NCBI GenBank assembly: GCA_032207245.1
Contig: CM063500.1
Span: 62,800,875 to 62,864,874 of the forward strand
DNA from: Pardosa pseudoannulata
Taxonomy: Eukaryota; Arthropoda; Arachnida; Araneae; Lycosidae
Length of the DNA stretch: 64,000 bases
Direction: 5' to 3'
Shown here: positions 32,796 to 47,345 of the stretch, piece after piece
Layout of the letters: each line of letters starts with the position of its first letter
Numbering within the stretch: the first letter of the stretch is position 1
Position numbers and translations under genes: made by a program
Notes under the pieces: model-generated
Database searches by the model: none
What the model saw: only the letters and a program-made list of their open reading frames with translations
Told to the model about the DNA's origin: nothing

Positions 32796-35700
32796 AATGA
32801 AATGTGATACTAATAATAAAATGTTTATTTGTAGAAAGTGACACTAACAATATTTGTCTACTGTAGAAAGCAAAAATAATTAATATAAATAAAAATTCAG
32901 CTATACTAAATGCAACAAGATTTTATTAATGAAAAAGATGGTCGACGAAAATACATTATGATTAACAAAAGCTAACTCATTTTCAAAAATAAAATGAAAG
33001 CCTTGAAACCTTTCTTGAGAATACGAAATATAATAAACAAATATAGTGTACGAAAAATAACAAACTAATAGATTACACGATTTATAACAATATTGCATGC
33101 CTCAATCGTTGTATATCTATATCTAGTTTCGACCTAGAATGCGAGGTAACCTTGGAATCGAATTGTCTTTCTCACTGATAACATCGTGCATCTCAAGAAT
33201 TTTCGGAATCGTTTAGCTTATTATGAAACCTGAATCTATTGATAACAAGTTTAAATACAGAAAGGGATATTAACAAAATTTGTCTTTTATAGAACACAGA
33301 AAAAATTAATATATTTAAGAATTCAGATCTACTAAATGCAACGAGATTTTATTGATGAAGAAAGTGATCCAATAAACTGTATTGTGCTAAACGTAAAATA
33401 AATCTTATTTTCTGGATTATAACAAAAATATCGAAAAGTATATTGAGCGTTAAAAAATATCTGTATCGAAATTTAGATCAAAATGTCGTAAATTATACTT
33501 TAAATGCAACAAGATTTTATTAATGAAGAAAATGATCGACGAAAAAATATGTTGATAAATAAAAAATGACTTTTATTTTAAGGAATGAAATGGAATCATA
33601 GAAATCTATCTTTAGCGGTACAAAATATATCGATAAAAATTTCGATCTCGAAGCTTTGGAATCGAATGATTTTCCTCAAAGATATCTGCATCTTAATAAT
33701 TTTTGAGGAGGGTAGCATATAATTAAATATGAAACTATAGATAAGAATTTATTTGTAGAAGATGAAATTTAAAAAAAAATTGTTTACTGCAGCACACATA
33801 AAAATTAATGTAAATTATACTAAAGACAAGAAGATTTTATTAATTATAAAAGTGGTCGATGAAAAATCATTGTGATAAACAAAAAGCTTCTTTTACTTTC
33901 GGAATGAAACGAAATCTTTTAAAACAATCTAAAGCATTATAAAATACTCTATGGCAATTTAGATCTGGAAGTCGAGAGAACTTTGGAATCGAATGAATTT
34001 TCTCACAGATATGGGCATCCTAGGAATTTCCGGAATCAGATAGCCTATAATGAAATATGATACTATTATTATAAAGTTATCTGTAAAAGGTGAAGTTAAC
34101 AAAATTAGTTTACTTTTGAGCCCATACAAAGTTAAGGCAAATAAGAGTTCAGATATAATATATGCTACAAGAATTTATTAATTAAGAAAGTGGTCGAAGA
34201 AAAAGTATGTTGAAAAACAAAAAACACATTTATTTTCTGGAATAAAATGAAATCTTTTAAAAGAATTTTGAGTTTTATAAAATACTCGATCGCAATTTAG
34301 ATCTGGAAGTCGAGAGAACTTTAAAATAGAATGATTTTTCTCATATATTTATATGCATCCTAAGAATTTTGGAGTCGGGTAGCATATAATGAAATTTGAA
34401 ACTGTTAATAAAAGGTTTGTGTAAAAGGTGAAGTTAACAAAATTAGTTCACTTTTCAACCCAAAGAAAAATAATATGAATAACAATTCAGATATACTAAA
34501 GGCAACAAAATTGTATTAAAGAAGAAAGTGGTCGACGAAAGGATATGGTGATAAACAAAAAATGTCTTTTATTTTCCAGAATGAAACGGAATCATTCATA
34601 CCTGTCATGAGCTTTACAAAATATTTAGATATAAATTTAGATCTGGAAGGCGACAGAACCTTGAAACCTATCTTGAGAATACAAAATATGATAAACGAAT
34701 ATAGTGTACGAAATATAATAAATGAATAAATTACACGAGTAATAACAATGTCTCAATCGTTAAATATCTATATCTAGTTTCCATCTGGAATGTGAGGAAA
34801 ACTTGGAATCGAATTGTCTTTCTCACAGATAAAATAGTGCTTCTGCAGAATTTCCGGAATCGGTTAGCATATTATGAAACCCGAATCTATTGAAAACAAG
34901 TTTATTTACAGAAAGGGAAATTAACAAAATTTATCTTTTATAAAACACACAAAGATTAATATATTTAAGAATTCAGATGTACTAAATGCAACGATATTTT
35001 ATTAATGAAGAAAGTGATCTAAGAAAATGTGTCGTGATAAACAAAAATAAATCTTATTTTTCGGAATGACGAAATTATAGAAAACTATCTTGAGCGTCAA
35101 AAAATATCTCTATCAAAATTTAGATCTAGAACTAGAAAGATATTTGGAATCAAAGGATTTTCCTCATAGATAGTGGATTCTAAAAATTTTCGGAATTGAG
35201 ATGCATATAATAATATATGAAACTCTTAATATTAGAATATGAAAAAATTAATATAAATAAGAATTCAGATGTACTAAATGCAACGATATTTTATTAATGA
35301 AGAAAGTGATAGAAAAGAAACTGTTGATAAAAAAAAATGACTTTTATTTTCCGGAATAAAACGAAATCTTTTAAAAGAATTTTAAGTGTTATAAAACACT
35401 CGATTGCAATTTAGGTCTGGAAGTCGAGAAAACTTTAAAATGGAATGATATTTTTCACAGATATGTGCATCCTATAAATTTAGGAGTTGGGTAGCGTATA
35501 ATGAAATATGAGACTACTAATAAAAAGTTATGTGTAAAAAGTGAATTTAATAAAATTAGTTTACTTTAGAACCCATAGAAAAATAATATAAATAAGAATT
35601 CAGATATACTAAATGCAACAAGATTTTATCAATGGAGAAAGTGGTCGACGAAAAGGTATGTTGATAAACAAAAAATGACTTTTATTTTCCGGAATGAAAC

Positions 35701-38700
35701 GGAATCACTCAAACCTATCATGAGCTTTACAAAATATTTGGATCGAAATTTAGATCTGGAAGGCGACAGAACCTTGAAACCTATCTTGAGAATACAAAAT
35801 ATAATAAACGAATATAGTGTAAGAAATTAATAAATTACACGAGTTATAACAATGTTACAATCGTTGTATATCTATATCTAGTTTCCATCTGGAATGCGAG
35901 GGAACCTTGGAATCGAATTTTCTTTCTCACAGATAACATCGTGCATCTCAAGAATTTTCGGAATCGGTTAGCATATTCTGAAACACGAATGTATTGATAA
36001 CAATTTTTTTTGTAGAAAGGGAAATTAACAAAATTTGTCTTTTATAGAACACACAAAAAAGTAATATATTTAAGAATTCAGACATACTAAATGCAACTAT
36101 ATTTTATTAATGAAGAAAGTGTTCAACGAAAAGGTATGGTGATAAACAAAAAATTTCTTTTATTTTGAGGAGTGAAACGAAATAACTGAAAACTTTCATT
36201 AGCGTTACAAAATATCACTATCGAAATTTAGATCTGGAAGGCAACAGAACTTGGAATCGAAATATTGTCCTTCCTTCCAGATATGTGCTTCCGAAGAGTT
36301 TTCGGAGTCTTGTAGCATAAGATGAGGTATGAAACTTTTAATAAAAAATTTTTTGAAGGCGAAATTAACAAAATTTGTTTACTTTAGAACCCATAAAAAT
36401 TAATGTAAATCATACTAAATGCAACAAGATTTTATTAAGAACGAAACATGTTGACGTAAAGGTATGATGATAAACAAAAAATGACTTTTATTTCCGGAAT
36501 GCAATGAAATGAAATCATTGAAAACTATCTTGAGAGTTACAAAATATTTCGATCCAAATTTAGATATAGAAGGCGACAGAACTTTGGAATCGAATGATTT
36601 TCCTCACATATACGTGCATCCTAAGAATTTTTGGAGTCGGGTAGTATATAATGAAATATGAAACTATTAACAAAAATTTATTTGTAGACGAAGAAATTAA
36701 CAAAATTTGTTTATTTTAGACCACATAAAAATTAATGTACATTATACTAAATGACACAAAATTTTATTAATGAAGAAAGTGATAGACGAAAATGTATGTT
36801 GATAAACAAATGACTATTTTCTGGAATGAAACGAAATAATTAAAAATATCTTCAGCTTTACAAAGTATGACTATCAAAATTTAGATCCAGAAAGCAAAAA
36901 ATCAATGGAATTGAATAATTTTCCTCACAGTTATGTGTATCATAAGAATTTTCAGAGTCGGATTGTATATAATGAAATATGAAACTAATAATATAAATTT
37001 ATTGAAGAAAGTGAACTTAAAAAAATTTGCTTTCTTTAAAACCCATAGAAAATTAATATAAATGATAATAAAGGCCAGAAAATTTTATTATTGAAGAAAA
37101 TAATCGACTAAAAGGTATGGTGATAAACAAAAATGATTTTTATTTTCCGGAATGAAACAAAATGACTCAAATTTATCATGATCTTTTCAAAATATTTAGA
37201 TCGAGATTTAGATCTGGAAGGCGACAGAACTTTGGAATCGAATGTTTATCCTCACAGATATGTGCATCATACCAATTTTCAGAGTCGGATAGTATATAAT
37301 GAAGTATGAAACTATTAATATAAATTTATTGTTGAAAGTGAAGTTAACAAAATTTCTTACTTTAGAACCCATAAAAAATTAACTCAAATTATACTAAAGA
37401 CAAGAATATTTTATTAATAAAGAAAGTAATATAAGAAAAGGTATGTTGGTAAACAAAAAATGACTTTTATTTACCGGAATGAAACAAAATCATTAAAAAC
37501 TATCTTAAGCGTTACAAAATATGACTATCAGAATTTAGATCCAGAAGGTAAGAGAGAGCTTTGAAATCGATTGATTTTTTTATAGGTATTGACATCCTAC
37601 GAATTTTCGGAATCGGGTAGCATATAATGAAATATGAAACTATGAATATAAAGTTATTTGTAGAGGTTGAAGATAGCAAAATTTGTTCACTTTAAAACCC
37701 ATAAAAATTAATGTAAACTATACTAAAGACAAGAAGATTTTAATAACTATGAAAGTGGTCGACAAAAAGGCATGGTGATAAACAAAAAGTGTCTTTTCCT
37801 TCCCGAATGGAACGAAATCTTTGAACACAATCTAGAAAGTTATAAAATACTCCATCAAAATTTAGATCTGAAAGTCAAGAGAACTTTAAAATTGAATGAT
37901 TTTTCTCACAGATATGTGTATCTTAAGAATTTTGGAGTCGATTAGCATACAATGAAATATGAAACTATTAATAAAAAGTTATGTGCAAAAAGTGTAGTTA
38001 ACAAAATTAGTTTACTTTAGAACACATAGCAAATTAATGTAAATGAGAATTTAGATATACTAAATGCAAAAGATTTTATTAAAGTGTCCGACGAAAATGC
38101 ATTGCTTTAAACAAAAAAGGACTTTTATTTTCCAGAAGGAAAAGAAATTAATGAAAATTATCTTGAGCGTTATAAAATACTCGATCGAAATTTAGATCTG
38201 GAAGGCAAGCGAATTTAGAAATCTAATAATTTTCCTCACAGATATGTAAATGCTAAGAATTTCTGAGACAGGTAGCATTTAATGAAATATGAAACTATTA
38301 ATAAAAGTTAATTTTTAAAAGAGAAAGTTAACAAGATTTGTCAACTGTAGAACACTTAAAAAATTAATGTAAATTATAGTAAATGCAACAATATTTTATT
38401 AATGAAGAAAGTGGAGAACGAAAAGGTATGATGAAAAACAAAAAACGATTCTTATTTTCCGGAATGAAACTCAGTCTTTGAAATCAACCTTGAGCGTTAT
38501 ATACTCGATCGAAATTTAGATCTGAAAGTCGGAAAAAGTTAGGAATCGAATGATTTTACTCGAAGATGTGTGCTTCCAAATAATGTTGGAGTCGGGTAGC
38601 ATATAATGAAATAGGAAACTATTAATAAAAAGGTATGTGTAAAAGGTGAAGTTAACAAAATTAGTTTACTTTAGAACCCATAGAAAAATAATATAAATAA

Positions 38701-41700
38701 GAATTCAGATACATTAAATGTAACAAGAATTTATTAATGAAGAAAGTGGTAGACTAAAAGGTATGCTGATAAACAAAAAATGATTTTTATTTTCCTAAAT
38801 GAAACGGAATCACTCAAACCTATCATGATCTTTACAAAATATTTACATAGAAATTTAGATCTGGAAGGCTACAGAACTCTGGAATCGAATGTTTATCCTC
38901 AAAGATATGTACATCATAAGAATTTTCGGAGTCGGATAGCATATAATGAAATATGAAACTATTGATATAAATGTACTGTAGAATGTGAACTTAAAAAATT
39001 TGTTTACTTTAGAAGATATTAAAAATTAATGCAAAGTGCAGTTATACTAAATGCAAAAAAATTTTTTAATGAAGAAAGTAATCGACGAAAAGGTATGGGG
39101 ATAAAAAAATGACTTTTATTTTCCGGAATGAAATTGAATCATTGAAAACTATCTTCAGAGTTACAAAATACTCGATCGATATTTAGATCTGGAAAGCAAG
39201 AGCTTTGGAATCAAAAGATTTTCCTCACCGTTATGTGCTTCCTAAGAATTTTCGAATGGGGTAGCATATATTGAAACATAAAACTAATAATAAAAAATCA
39301 TGAGTAAAAGGTGAAGTTAACAAAATTAGTTTACTTTAGAACCCATAGAAAATTATTGCAAATAAAATTCAGATATACTAAATGTAACAAGATTTTATTA
39401 ATGAAGAAAGTGGTTGACGAAATTGTATGTTGATAAACAAAATATTTATATTTTATTATACTTTTATTTATTATGAAACCGAATCACTCCAACCTATCAT
39501 GATCTTTACGAAATATTTAGTTTGAAATTTAGATCTTGAAGGCAAGAACTTTGGAATCGAAATATTTTCCTACCAGATATGTGCAACCTAACAGTTTTTG
39601 GAAGCATATATTGAAGTATGAAACTATTAATAAAAAGTTATGTGTAAAAAATTAAGTTAACAAAATTAGTTTACTTTAGAATCCATAGAATATAATTGCA
39701 AATAAGAATTCAGATATACTAAATGTAACAAGATTTTATTAATGACGAAAGTGGTCGACGAAAATGTATGTTGTTAAACAAAAAACGATTTTTATTTTCC
39801 AGAATGAAACGAATCACTCCAACCTATCATGATCTTTACAAAATATTGAGTTTGAAATTTAGATCTTGAAGGCGACAGAACTTTGGAATCGAAATATTTT
39901 CCTACCAGATATGTGCAACCTAAAAGTTTTCGGAAGCATATATTAAAATATGAAACTATTAATAAAAAGTTATGTGTAAAAAATTAAGTTAACAAAATTA
40001 GTTTACTTTAGAATCCATAGAATATAATTGCAAATAAGAATTCAGATATACTAAATGTAACAAGATTTTATTAATGACGAAAGTGGTCGATGAAAATGTA
40101 TGTTGTTAAACAAAAAACGATTTTTATTTTCCAGAATGAAACGAATCACTCCAACCTATCATGATCTTTACAAAATATTGAGTTTGAAATTTAGATCTTG
40201 AAGGCGACAGAACTTTGGAATCGAAATATTTTCCTACCAGATATGTGCAACCTAAAAGTTTTCGGAAGCATATATTAAAATATGAAACTATTAATAAAAA
40301 GTTATGTGTAAAAAATTAAGTTAACAAAATTTGTTTACTTTAGAATCCATAGATATAATTGCAAATAAGAATTCAGATATACTAAATGTAACAAGATTTT
40401 ATTAATGACGAAAGTGGTCGATGAAAATGTATGTTGTTAAACAAAAAACGATTTTTATTTTCCAGAATGAAACGAATCACTCCAACCTATCATGATCTTT
40501 ACAAAATATTGAGTTTGAAATTTAGATCTTGAAGGCGACAGAACTTTGGAATCGAAATATTTTCCTACCAGATATGTGCAACCTAAAAGTTTTCGGAAGC
40601 ATATATTAAAATATGAAACTATTAATAAAAAGTTATGTGTAAAAAATTAAGTTAACAAAATTAGTTTACTTTAGAACACATAGAATATAATTGCAAATGT
40701 AGAATTCAGATATACTAAATGTAACAAGATTTTATTTAATGACGAAAGTGGTCGATGAAAAATGTATGTTGATTAAACAAAAAACGATTTTTATTTTCCA
40801 GAATGAAACGGAATCATTAAAAGCTATGTAAAGCGATACAAAATATCACTATCGAAATTTAGATCCAGAAGACGAGAGAGAGCTTTGGAATCGAAATTTT
40901 CCTACCAGATATGTGCAATCCTAAGAGTTTTTGGAATCGGGTAGCATATATAGGAATATGAAACTATTAATAAAAAGTTATGTGTAAAAAATTGAAGTTA
41001 ACAAAATTTGTTACTTTAGAATCCATAGAATATAATTGCAAATAAGAATTCAGATATACTAAATGTAACAAGATTTTATTAATGACGAAAGTGGTCGATG
41101 AAAATGTATGTTGTTAAACAAAAAACGATTTTTATTTTCCAGAATGAAACGGAATCACTCCAACCTATCATGATCTTTACAAAATATTGAGTTTGAAATT
41201 TAGATCTTGAAGGTGATAGAACTTTGGTATCGAAATATTTTCCTACCATACATGTGCTTCCTAAGAGTTTTCGGAAGCATATAATGAAATATGAAACTTA
41301 TAATAAAAAGTTATGTGTAAAAGGTGAAGTTTACAAAATTAGTTTACTTTAAAACCCATAAAAAAGTAATGTAAATAAGAATTCAGATATACTAAAGATA
41401 TATATCAAGATTTTATTAATGAAGAAAGTGGTCAACGAAAAGTTATGTTGATAAATAAAGAACGACTTTTAACTTCCGGAATGAAACGAAGTCTTTAAAA
41501 ATAACCTTGGGTATTCTAGAATAATTGATAGAAATTTAGATATGAAAGTCGGGAAAACTTTGGAATCGAATGATTTTCTCCACATATGTGTGCATTCTAA
41601 GAATTTTCGGAGTCAGGTAACATATAATGAAATATAAAACTATTACTATAAAGTTATATGTAATAGGTGCGTTAACAAAATTAGTTTACTTTGGAACCCA

Positions 41701-42280
41701 TAGAAATTTCTCTACTTTAGAACACACAAAAATTAATATAATTATGAATTCAGATATACAAAGTGTAACGAGATTTTATTAATAGAAAAGTGATCGAAAA
41801 AAATATATCGTGATAAACAAATCTTATTTTCCGGAATAAAACGAAATTATTGAAAACTATCGTAAGCGTTGTAAAATAATATCTCTATTGAAATTTAATT
41901 CTGGAAGGCGAGAGAGCATTAGAATCGAATGATTTTCCTGACCGATATGTGCATCTTAAGAATTTTTAGGTATCAGGTAGCATATAACAAAATTTGAAAT
42001 TATTAAAAAAGGTATTTGTAGAAAGTGAAGTTATTAAAATTTGTCCACTTTAGAACACAAAAATATTAATATAAACAAGTATTCAGACATAGTAAATGGA
42101 ACGAAATTTTAAAATGAAAGTGGTGAACGAAAATGTTGTGATAAATAAAAACTGCCTTTAATTTTACGGAATAAAACGAAGTCATTGAAAATTTTCTTGA
42201 ACGTTACGAAATAACTCTATCAAAGTTTCGATCTAGAAGGCGAGAGAACATTGGAATCGAATTGTTTTCCTTACAGATAT

Positions 42281-42720
42281 GCACCCCCACCCAAGCGTTT
42301 TCGTTCCGCAACAGGTGGTTTCGTTATCTGATAGAAGTAATTGTGCAGCGTATTAGCATTGCGGCGGTCGATATAGAATTAATAACGAGGCGTTTAACGT
42401 TTGGTAGGAAATAGAAAATGGTCTGTGGCTATAAGGCTGACGTGTTGCAAGGTGCGACAGATGATGCAACCAACCTCCAGTCCTGTTGTAACCCTGATAT
42501 AGAAACGTATTCCGCATCAAAATAATCCGAAAACACTTGGGAAGTATAATGTAATGACAACCGCGGGAAAACGGTGAAATATCCAAAGACTTATTGATTT
42601 GTAAGCCTATCGTGGTTTATAATGGAGTCAGAGCTGGTTTCAATATCCGAAGCCCGTTTTGAAATAATACAGCTAAATGATTCGACCCATTCATGTCATT
42701 GACACTCCAATAATAGAAAT
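42281..42720. other. GC-richer unique island between two satellites
   Basis: A ~440-bp segment (from about cacccccacccaagcg to cattcatgtcattgac) that belongs to neither neighbouring satellite and has a clearly higher GC content. A 77-codon frame is open on the minus strand (42586-42353), but I recognise no family. It could be a remnant of an inserted element or a decayed exon. No terminal repeats found. Confidence 0.4.
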
Positions 42721-42759
42721 GATATATTGTCATTGATTTCTCCATAGGTTATTTTGAGG

Positions 42760-45700
42760 AATAAGAGTTCTTATGACAGATACTAGTTATGATACTTTAA
42801 TCTAGGAGCATGTTTTACTTAAGGGGTATATTGCATTTCAAAAGAAAAATATCTTTATTAGAACAACCTATGTTTTATTCATCATAAAAAAAATTAAACT
42901 CTTTAAAAATAAAGTTATAGGTATAAAAATTATGTAATTTTGTCACTAAAAATAGTATATTTTTTAAATAAAATGAAAAATTCACTCCCTCGTAAGGTAA
43001 TTTTCAAATGTAATATGCTTCTTAAGTAAAACGCGCTCGATTAAAAGTATCATAATACTATCTCTAAGCCTTTTTTTCTATATTTACTTCAATTAATATA
43101 AAATTAGAATGTACTATACCTATTTCAAAATTACTTTATGAGGAAATCCATTTCGTTTTATTTAATAATATATATTTTAAATGAAAAATTACATAATTTT
43201 TTACACCTAGAGCTTTTTTAAAGAGTTTAATTTTTTTTATGATGAATAAAATAAAGGTTGTTCTAATAAAGATATTTTTCTTTTGAAATGCAATATTTCC
43301 CTTAAGTAAAACGTGCTCCTGGATTAAAGCATTTTAACTACTTTCTGTCATAAGCACTCTTTTCTATATTTACTGCAATAAAATATAAAAATTACTTTCT
43401 ACTGTACACATTTCAAAATTACCTTATGAGGGAGTGAATTTCGTTTTATTTAAAACTATACTATTTTTAAAGGACAAAATTATATAATTTTTCAATCTAG
43501 AACATTATTAAGGAGTTTAGTTTTAATCATGAATAGAGTAAAGGTTATTTTATAAAAATATTTTGTCTTGAAATATAACTTGCACCTTAAGTAAAACTTA
43601 CTCCTTGGTTAAAGTATCAAAACTACTATCTGCCATAAGCACTCTTTTCTATATTTTATTCCAATGAAATATAAAAATTAGTTTCCACTGTACACATTTA
43701 AAATTACCTTATGATGGAGTGAATTTTTGTTTTATTTAAAAATATACTATTTTAAATGAAAAAATTATATAATTTTTTTAAACTTAGAGCGTTATTAAAG
43801 AGTTTATATTTTTATGATGAATAAAATAAAGGTTGTTCTAATAAAGGTATTTTTCTCTAAAATGTAATTTGCCCCTTGAGTAAAACGTGCTCCCTGATTA
43901 AAGTTTCATGACTAATATCTGGCCTAAGCACTCTTATTTATATTTTACTTCAATTAAATATAAAAGTTAGTTTCTACTATACACATTGGAAAATTACCTT
44001 ATGAGGAAGTGAATTTCGTTTTATTTAAAAATATACTAATTTAAATGACAAAATTACATAATTTTTCAAGCCTAGCACTTTAATAAAGAGTTTAATTTTT
44101 ATGATGAATAAAATAAAGGATGTTCTAATAACTATATTTTTTCTTTTGAAATGTAATATGCCCTTTAATTAAAACGTGCTCCTGGATTAAAGTATCATAA
44201 TTACTATCTGTCATAAGCACTCTTTTCTATACTTTACTCTAATTAAATATAAAATTAGAATCTAATATACACATTTCAAAATTACTTTATGAGGAAGTCT
44301 ATTTCGTTTTATTTAAAAATATAGTAATTTAAATGACAAAATTACATAATTTTTTAAACTTAGAACTTTATTAAAGAGTTTCATTTTTTATGAGGAATAA
44401 AATAAAGGCTGTTTCTTCTAATAAAGATACTTTTCTTTTGAACTGCAATATGCCCTTTAAGTAAAACTTGCTCCTGGATTAAAGTATCATAACTACTATC
44501 TGTCATAAGCACTGTTTTCTATACTTTACATCAATTAAATATAAAATATAGTTTCTACCATACACATTTGAATATTACCTTAGGGAGTAAATTTCATTGT
44601 ATTTAAAAATATACTAATTTAAATGACAAAATTACATAATTTTTCAAACCTAGAATTTTATCAAAGATTTTAATAAAGTTCAAGTATAAAAGTCTTTATT
44701 ATAACAATCTTTATTTTATTCATAATAAAAATTAAACTCTTTAATAAAGTTCTAGGTTTAAAAAATTATGTAATTTTGTCATTTAAAATAGTATATTTTT
44801 AAATAAAAAGAAATTCACTAACTCTTAAGGTAAATTTCAAATTTGTATAGTAGAAACTAATTTTTATATTTTATTAAAGTAAAATATAGAAAAGAGTGCT
44901 TATGACAGAGAGTAGTTATGATACTTTAATCCAGGAGCACATTTTACTTAAGGGGTATGTTACATTTCAAAAGAAAAATATCTTTATTAGAACAACCTTT
45001 ATTTTATTCATGATAAAAAACATTATACTCTTTAATAAAGTTCTAGGTTTAAAAAATTATGTAATTTTGTCATTTAAAATAGTATATTTTTAAATAAAAC
45101 GAAATTCACTTCCTTATAAGATTATTTTCAAATGTGTATAGTAGAAACTAACTTTTATATTTAATTGAAGTAAAATATAGAAATATAGAAAAGCTTGGTT
45201 TGGTTTGGAGCGCTACGGTCCACTTTTTTGCAACACGAGGGCTAATGAGACCGTGACCTACACCTTAAAGCCAATTCCGAACTGCTACAAACATCCATGC
45301 CCGCAGTGGGATTCGAAACCCACAAACTTCGGTTCCGAAGAGCAGCGCTCTAACATTCGGCCATCTTTCGGTGAAATATAGAAAAAAAGTGTGCTTATGA
45401 CAGATAATAGTTATGATACTTTAATCTAGGAGCAACGTTTTACTTAAGGGGATAATATTACATTAAAAAAATCTTTATTAGAACATATGTTATTTTATTC
45501 ATCATAAAAAAATTAAACTCTTTAATAAAGTTCTAGATTAAAAAAATATGTAATTTGGTAATTTAAAATAGTATATTTTTAAATAAAATGAAAGTACCTC
45601 CTTTATAAGGTAATTTTCAAATGTGTATAGTAGAAATTAATTTTTATATTTAATTGAAGTAAAATATAGAAAAGAGTGCTTATGACAGATAGTAGTTATG

Positions 45701-47345
45701 ATACTTTAATCCAGGAGCACGTTTTACTTAATGGGCATATTACATTTCAAAAGAAAAATATCTTTATTAGAACAACCTTTATTTTATTCATCATAAAAAA
45801 TTGAACTCTTTAATAAAGTTCTAGGTTTAAAAAATTATGTAATTTTGTCATTTAAAATAGTATATTTTTAAATAAAATGAAATTAACTCCCTCATAAGAT
45901 AATTTTCAAATGTGTATAGTAGAAACTAATTTTTATATTTAATTGAAGTAAAATATAGAAAAGAGTGCTTATGACAGATAGTAGTTATGATACTTTAATC
46001 CAGGAGCACGTATTACTTAAGTAGTATATTACATTTCAAAAGAAAAATATCTTTATTAGAACAACCTTTATTTTATTCATCATAAAAAAATTAAACTCTT
46101 TAATAAAGTTCTAGGTTTGAAAAATTATGTAATTTTGTCATTTAAATTAGTATATTTTTAAATGAAATGAAATTCACTCCATTATAAGATTATTTTCAAA
46201 TATGTATAGTAGAAACTAATTTATGTTTAATTGAAGTAAAATATAGAAATATAGAAAAGAGTGCTTATGACAGATAATAGTTATTATACTTTAATCTAGG
46301 AGCACGTTTTACTTTAATGGCATATTACATAAAAAATATCTTTATTAGAACAACCTTTATTTTATTCATCATAAAAAAATTAAACTCTTTAATAAAGTTC
46401 TAGGTGTGAAAAATTATGTAATTTTGTCATTTAAAATAGTATATTTTTAAATAAAACGAAATTCACTCCCTTAGAAGGTAATTTTCAAATGTGTATAGTA
46501 GAAACTAATTTTTATATTTAATTGAAGTAAAATATAGAAATATAGAAAAGAGTGCTTATGACAGATAGTAGTTATGATACTTTAATCCAGGAGCACGTTT
46601 TACTTAAAGGGCATATTACATTTCAAAAGAAAAATATCTTTATTAGAACAACCTTTATTTTATTCATCATAAAAAAATTAAACTCTTTAATAAAGCTCTA
46701 GGTTTAAAAAATTATGTAATTTTGTCATTTAAAATAGTATATTTTTAAATAAAACGAAATTCACTTCTTCATAAGGTAATTTTCAAATGTGTATAGTAGA
46801 AACTTATTTTTATATTTAATTGAAGTAAAATATAGGAAAGAGTGCTTATAACAGATAGTAGTTATGATACTTTAATCCAAGAGCACCTTTTACTTAAGGG
46901 GCATTTTACATTTGAAAAGAAAAATATCTTTACTACAACAAATTTTATTTTATTCATCATAAAAAAATTAAACTCTTTAAAAAATTCTAGGCTTAAAAAA
47001 TCAAATGTGTATAGTAGAAACTAATTTTTATATTTAATTGAAGTAAAAATATAGAAAAGAGTGCTTATGACAGATAGTAGATATGGTACTTTAATCCAGG
47101 AGCTTATTTTACTTAAGAGGCATATTACATTTCAAAAGAAAAGTATATTTATTAGAAGAATCTTTATTTTATTTATCATAAAAAAATAAAACTCTTTATC
47201 AAAGTACTAGGTTTGAAAAATTATGTAATTTTTTCATTTAAAATCGTATATTTTTAAATAAAACTAAATTCACTTCCTCGTAACGTTATTTTCAAATGAG
47301 ACTAGTAAAAACTGATTTTTATATTTAATTGAAGTAAAATATATC
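42760..47345. repeat. ~290-bp satellite array with internal orientation switches
   Basis: Unit landmarks: gtgcttatgacagatagtagttatgatactttaatccagg, ctttattagaacaacctttattttattcatcat, and atttttaaataaaacgaaattcactcc. Spacing is about 288-296 bp. A partial unit at 42760-43010 is forward. Units at 43015-44680 are the reverse complement (ctgtcataagcactcttttctata at about 43345, 43632, 43920, 44208 and 44497). Units from 44690 to 47345 are forward again. A SINE interrupts the array at 45193-45372. The two opposed arms make a very large imperfect palindrome centred near 44685. Confidence 0.92.
45193..45372 (-). mobile_element. tRNA-derived SINE, family A, with 13-bp target duplication
   Basis: Minus strand: head GATGGCCGAATGTTAG (A-box-like) and GGTTTCGAATCCC (B-box-like). 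The body atggatgtttgtagcag, ggtctcattagccctcgtg and gaccgtagcgctccaaacc matches 14288-14466. It is flanked by GAAATATAGAAAA at 45180-45192 and 45373-45385. This phrase also belongs to the satellite unit, but its doubling around the SINE fits a target-site duplication. Confidence 0.85.

Larger units (their letters stand above)
31290..42280 (+). repeat. ~330-bp degenerate satellite array, about 30 copies
   Basis: Recurring landmarks in each unit: atttagatctggaaggcga, tttggaatcgaatgattttcctcacagatatg, catataatgaaatatgaaac, then ttcagatatactaaatgcaacaagattttattaatgaagaaag. Spacing is mostly 328-336 bp. Left units are strongly diverged. Units at about 39640-41110 are nearly identical to each other, showing a recent local amplification. 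Three long-form units carry an extra ~130 bp (about 32995-33130, 34665-34790 and 35775-35895). SINE fragments interrupt it at 31575-31830 and 32720-32795. The array has no consistent reading frame. Confidence 0.92.
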
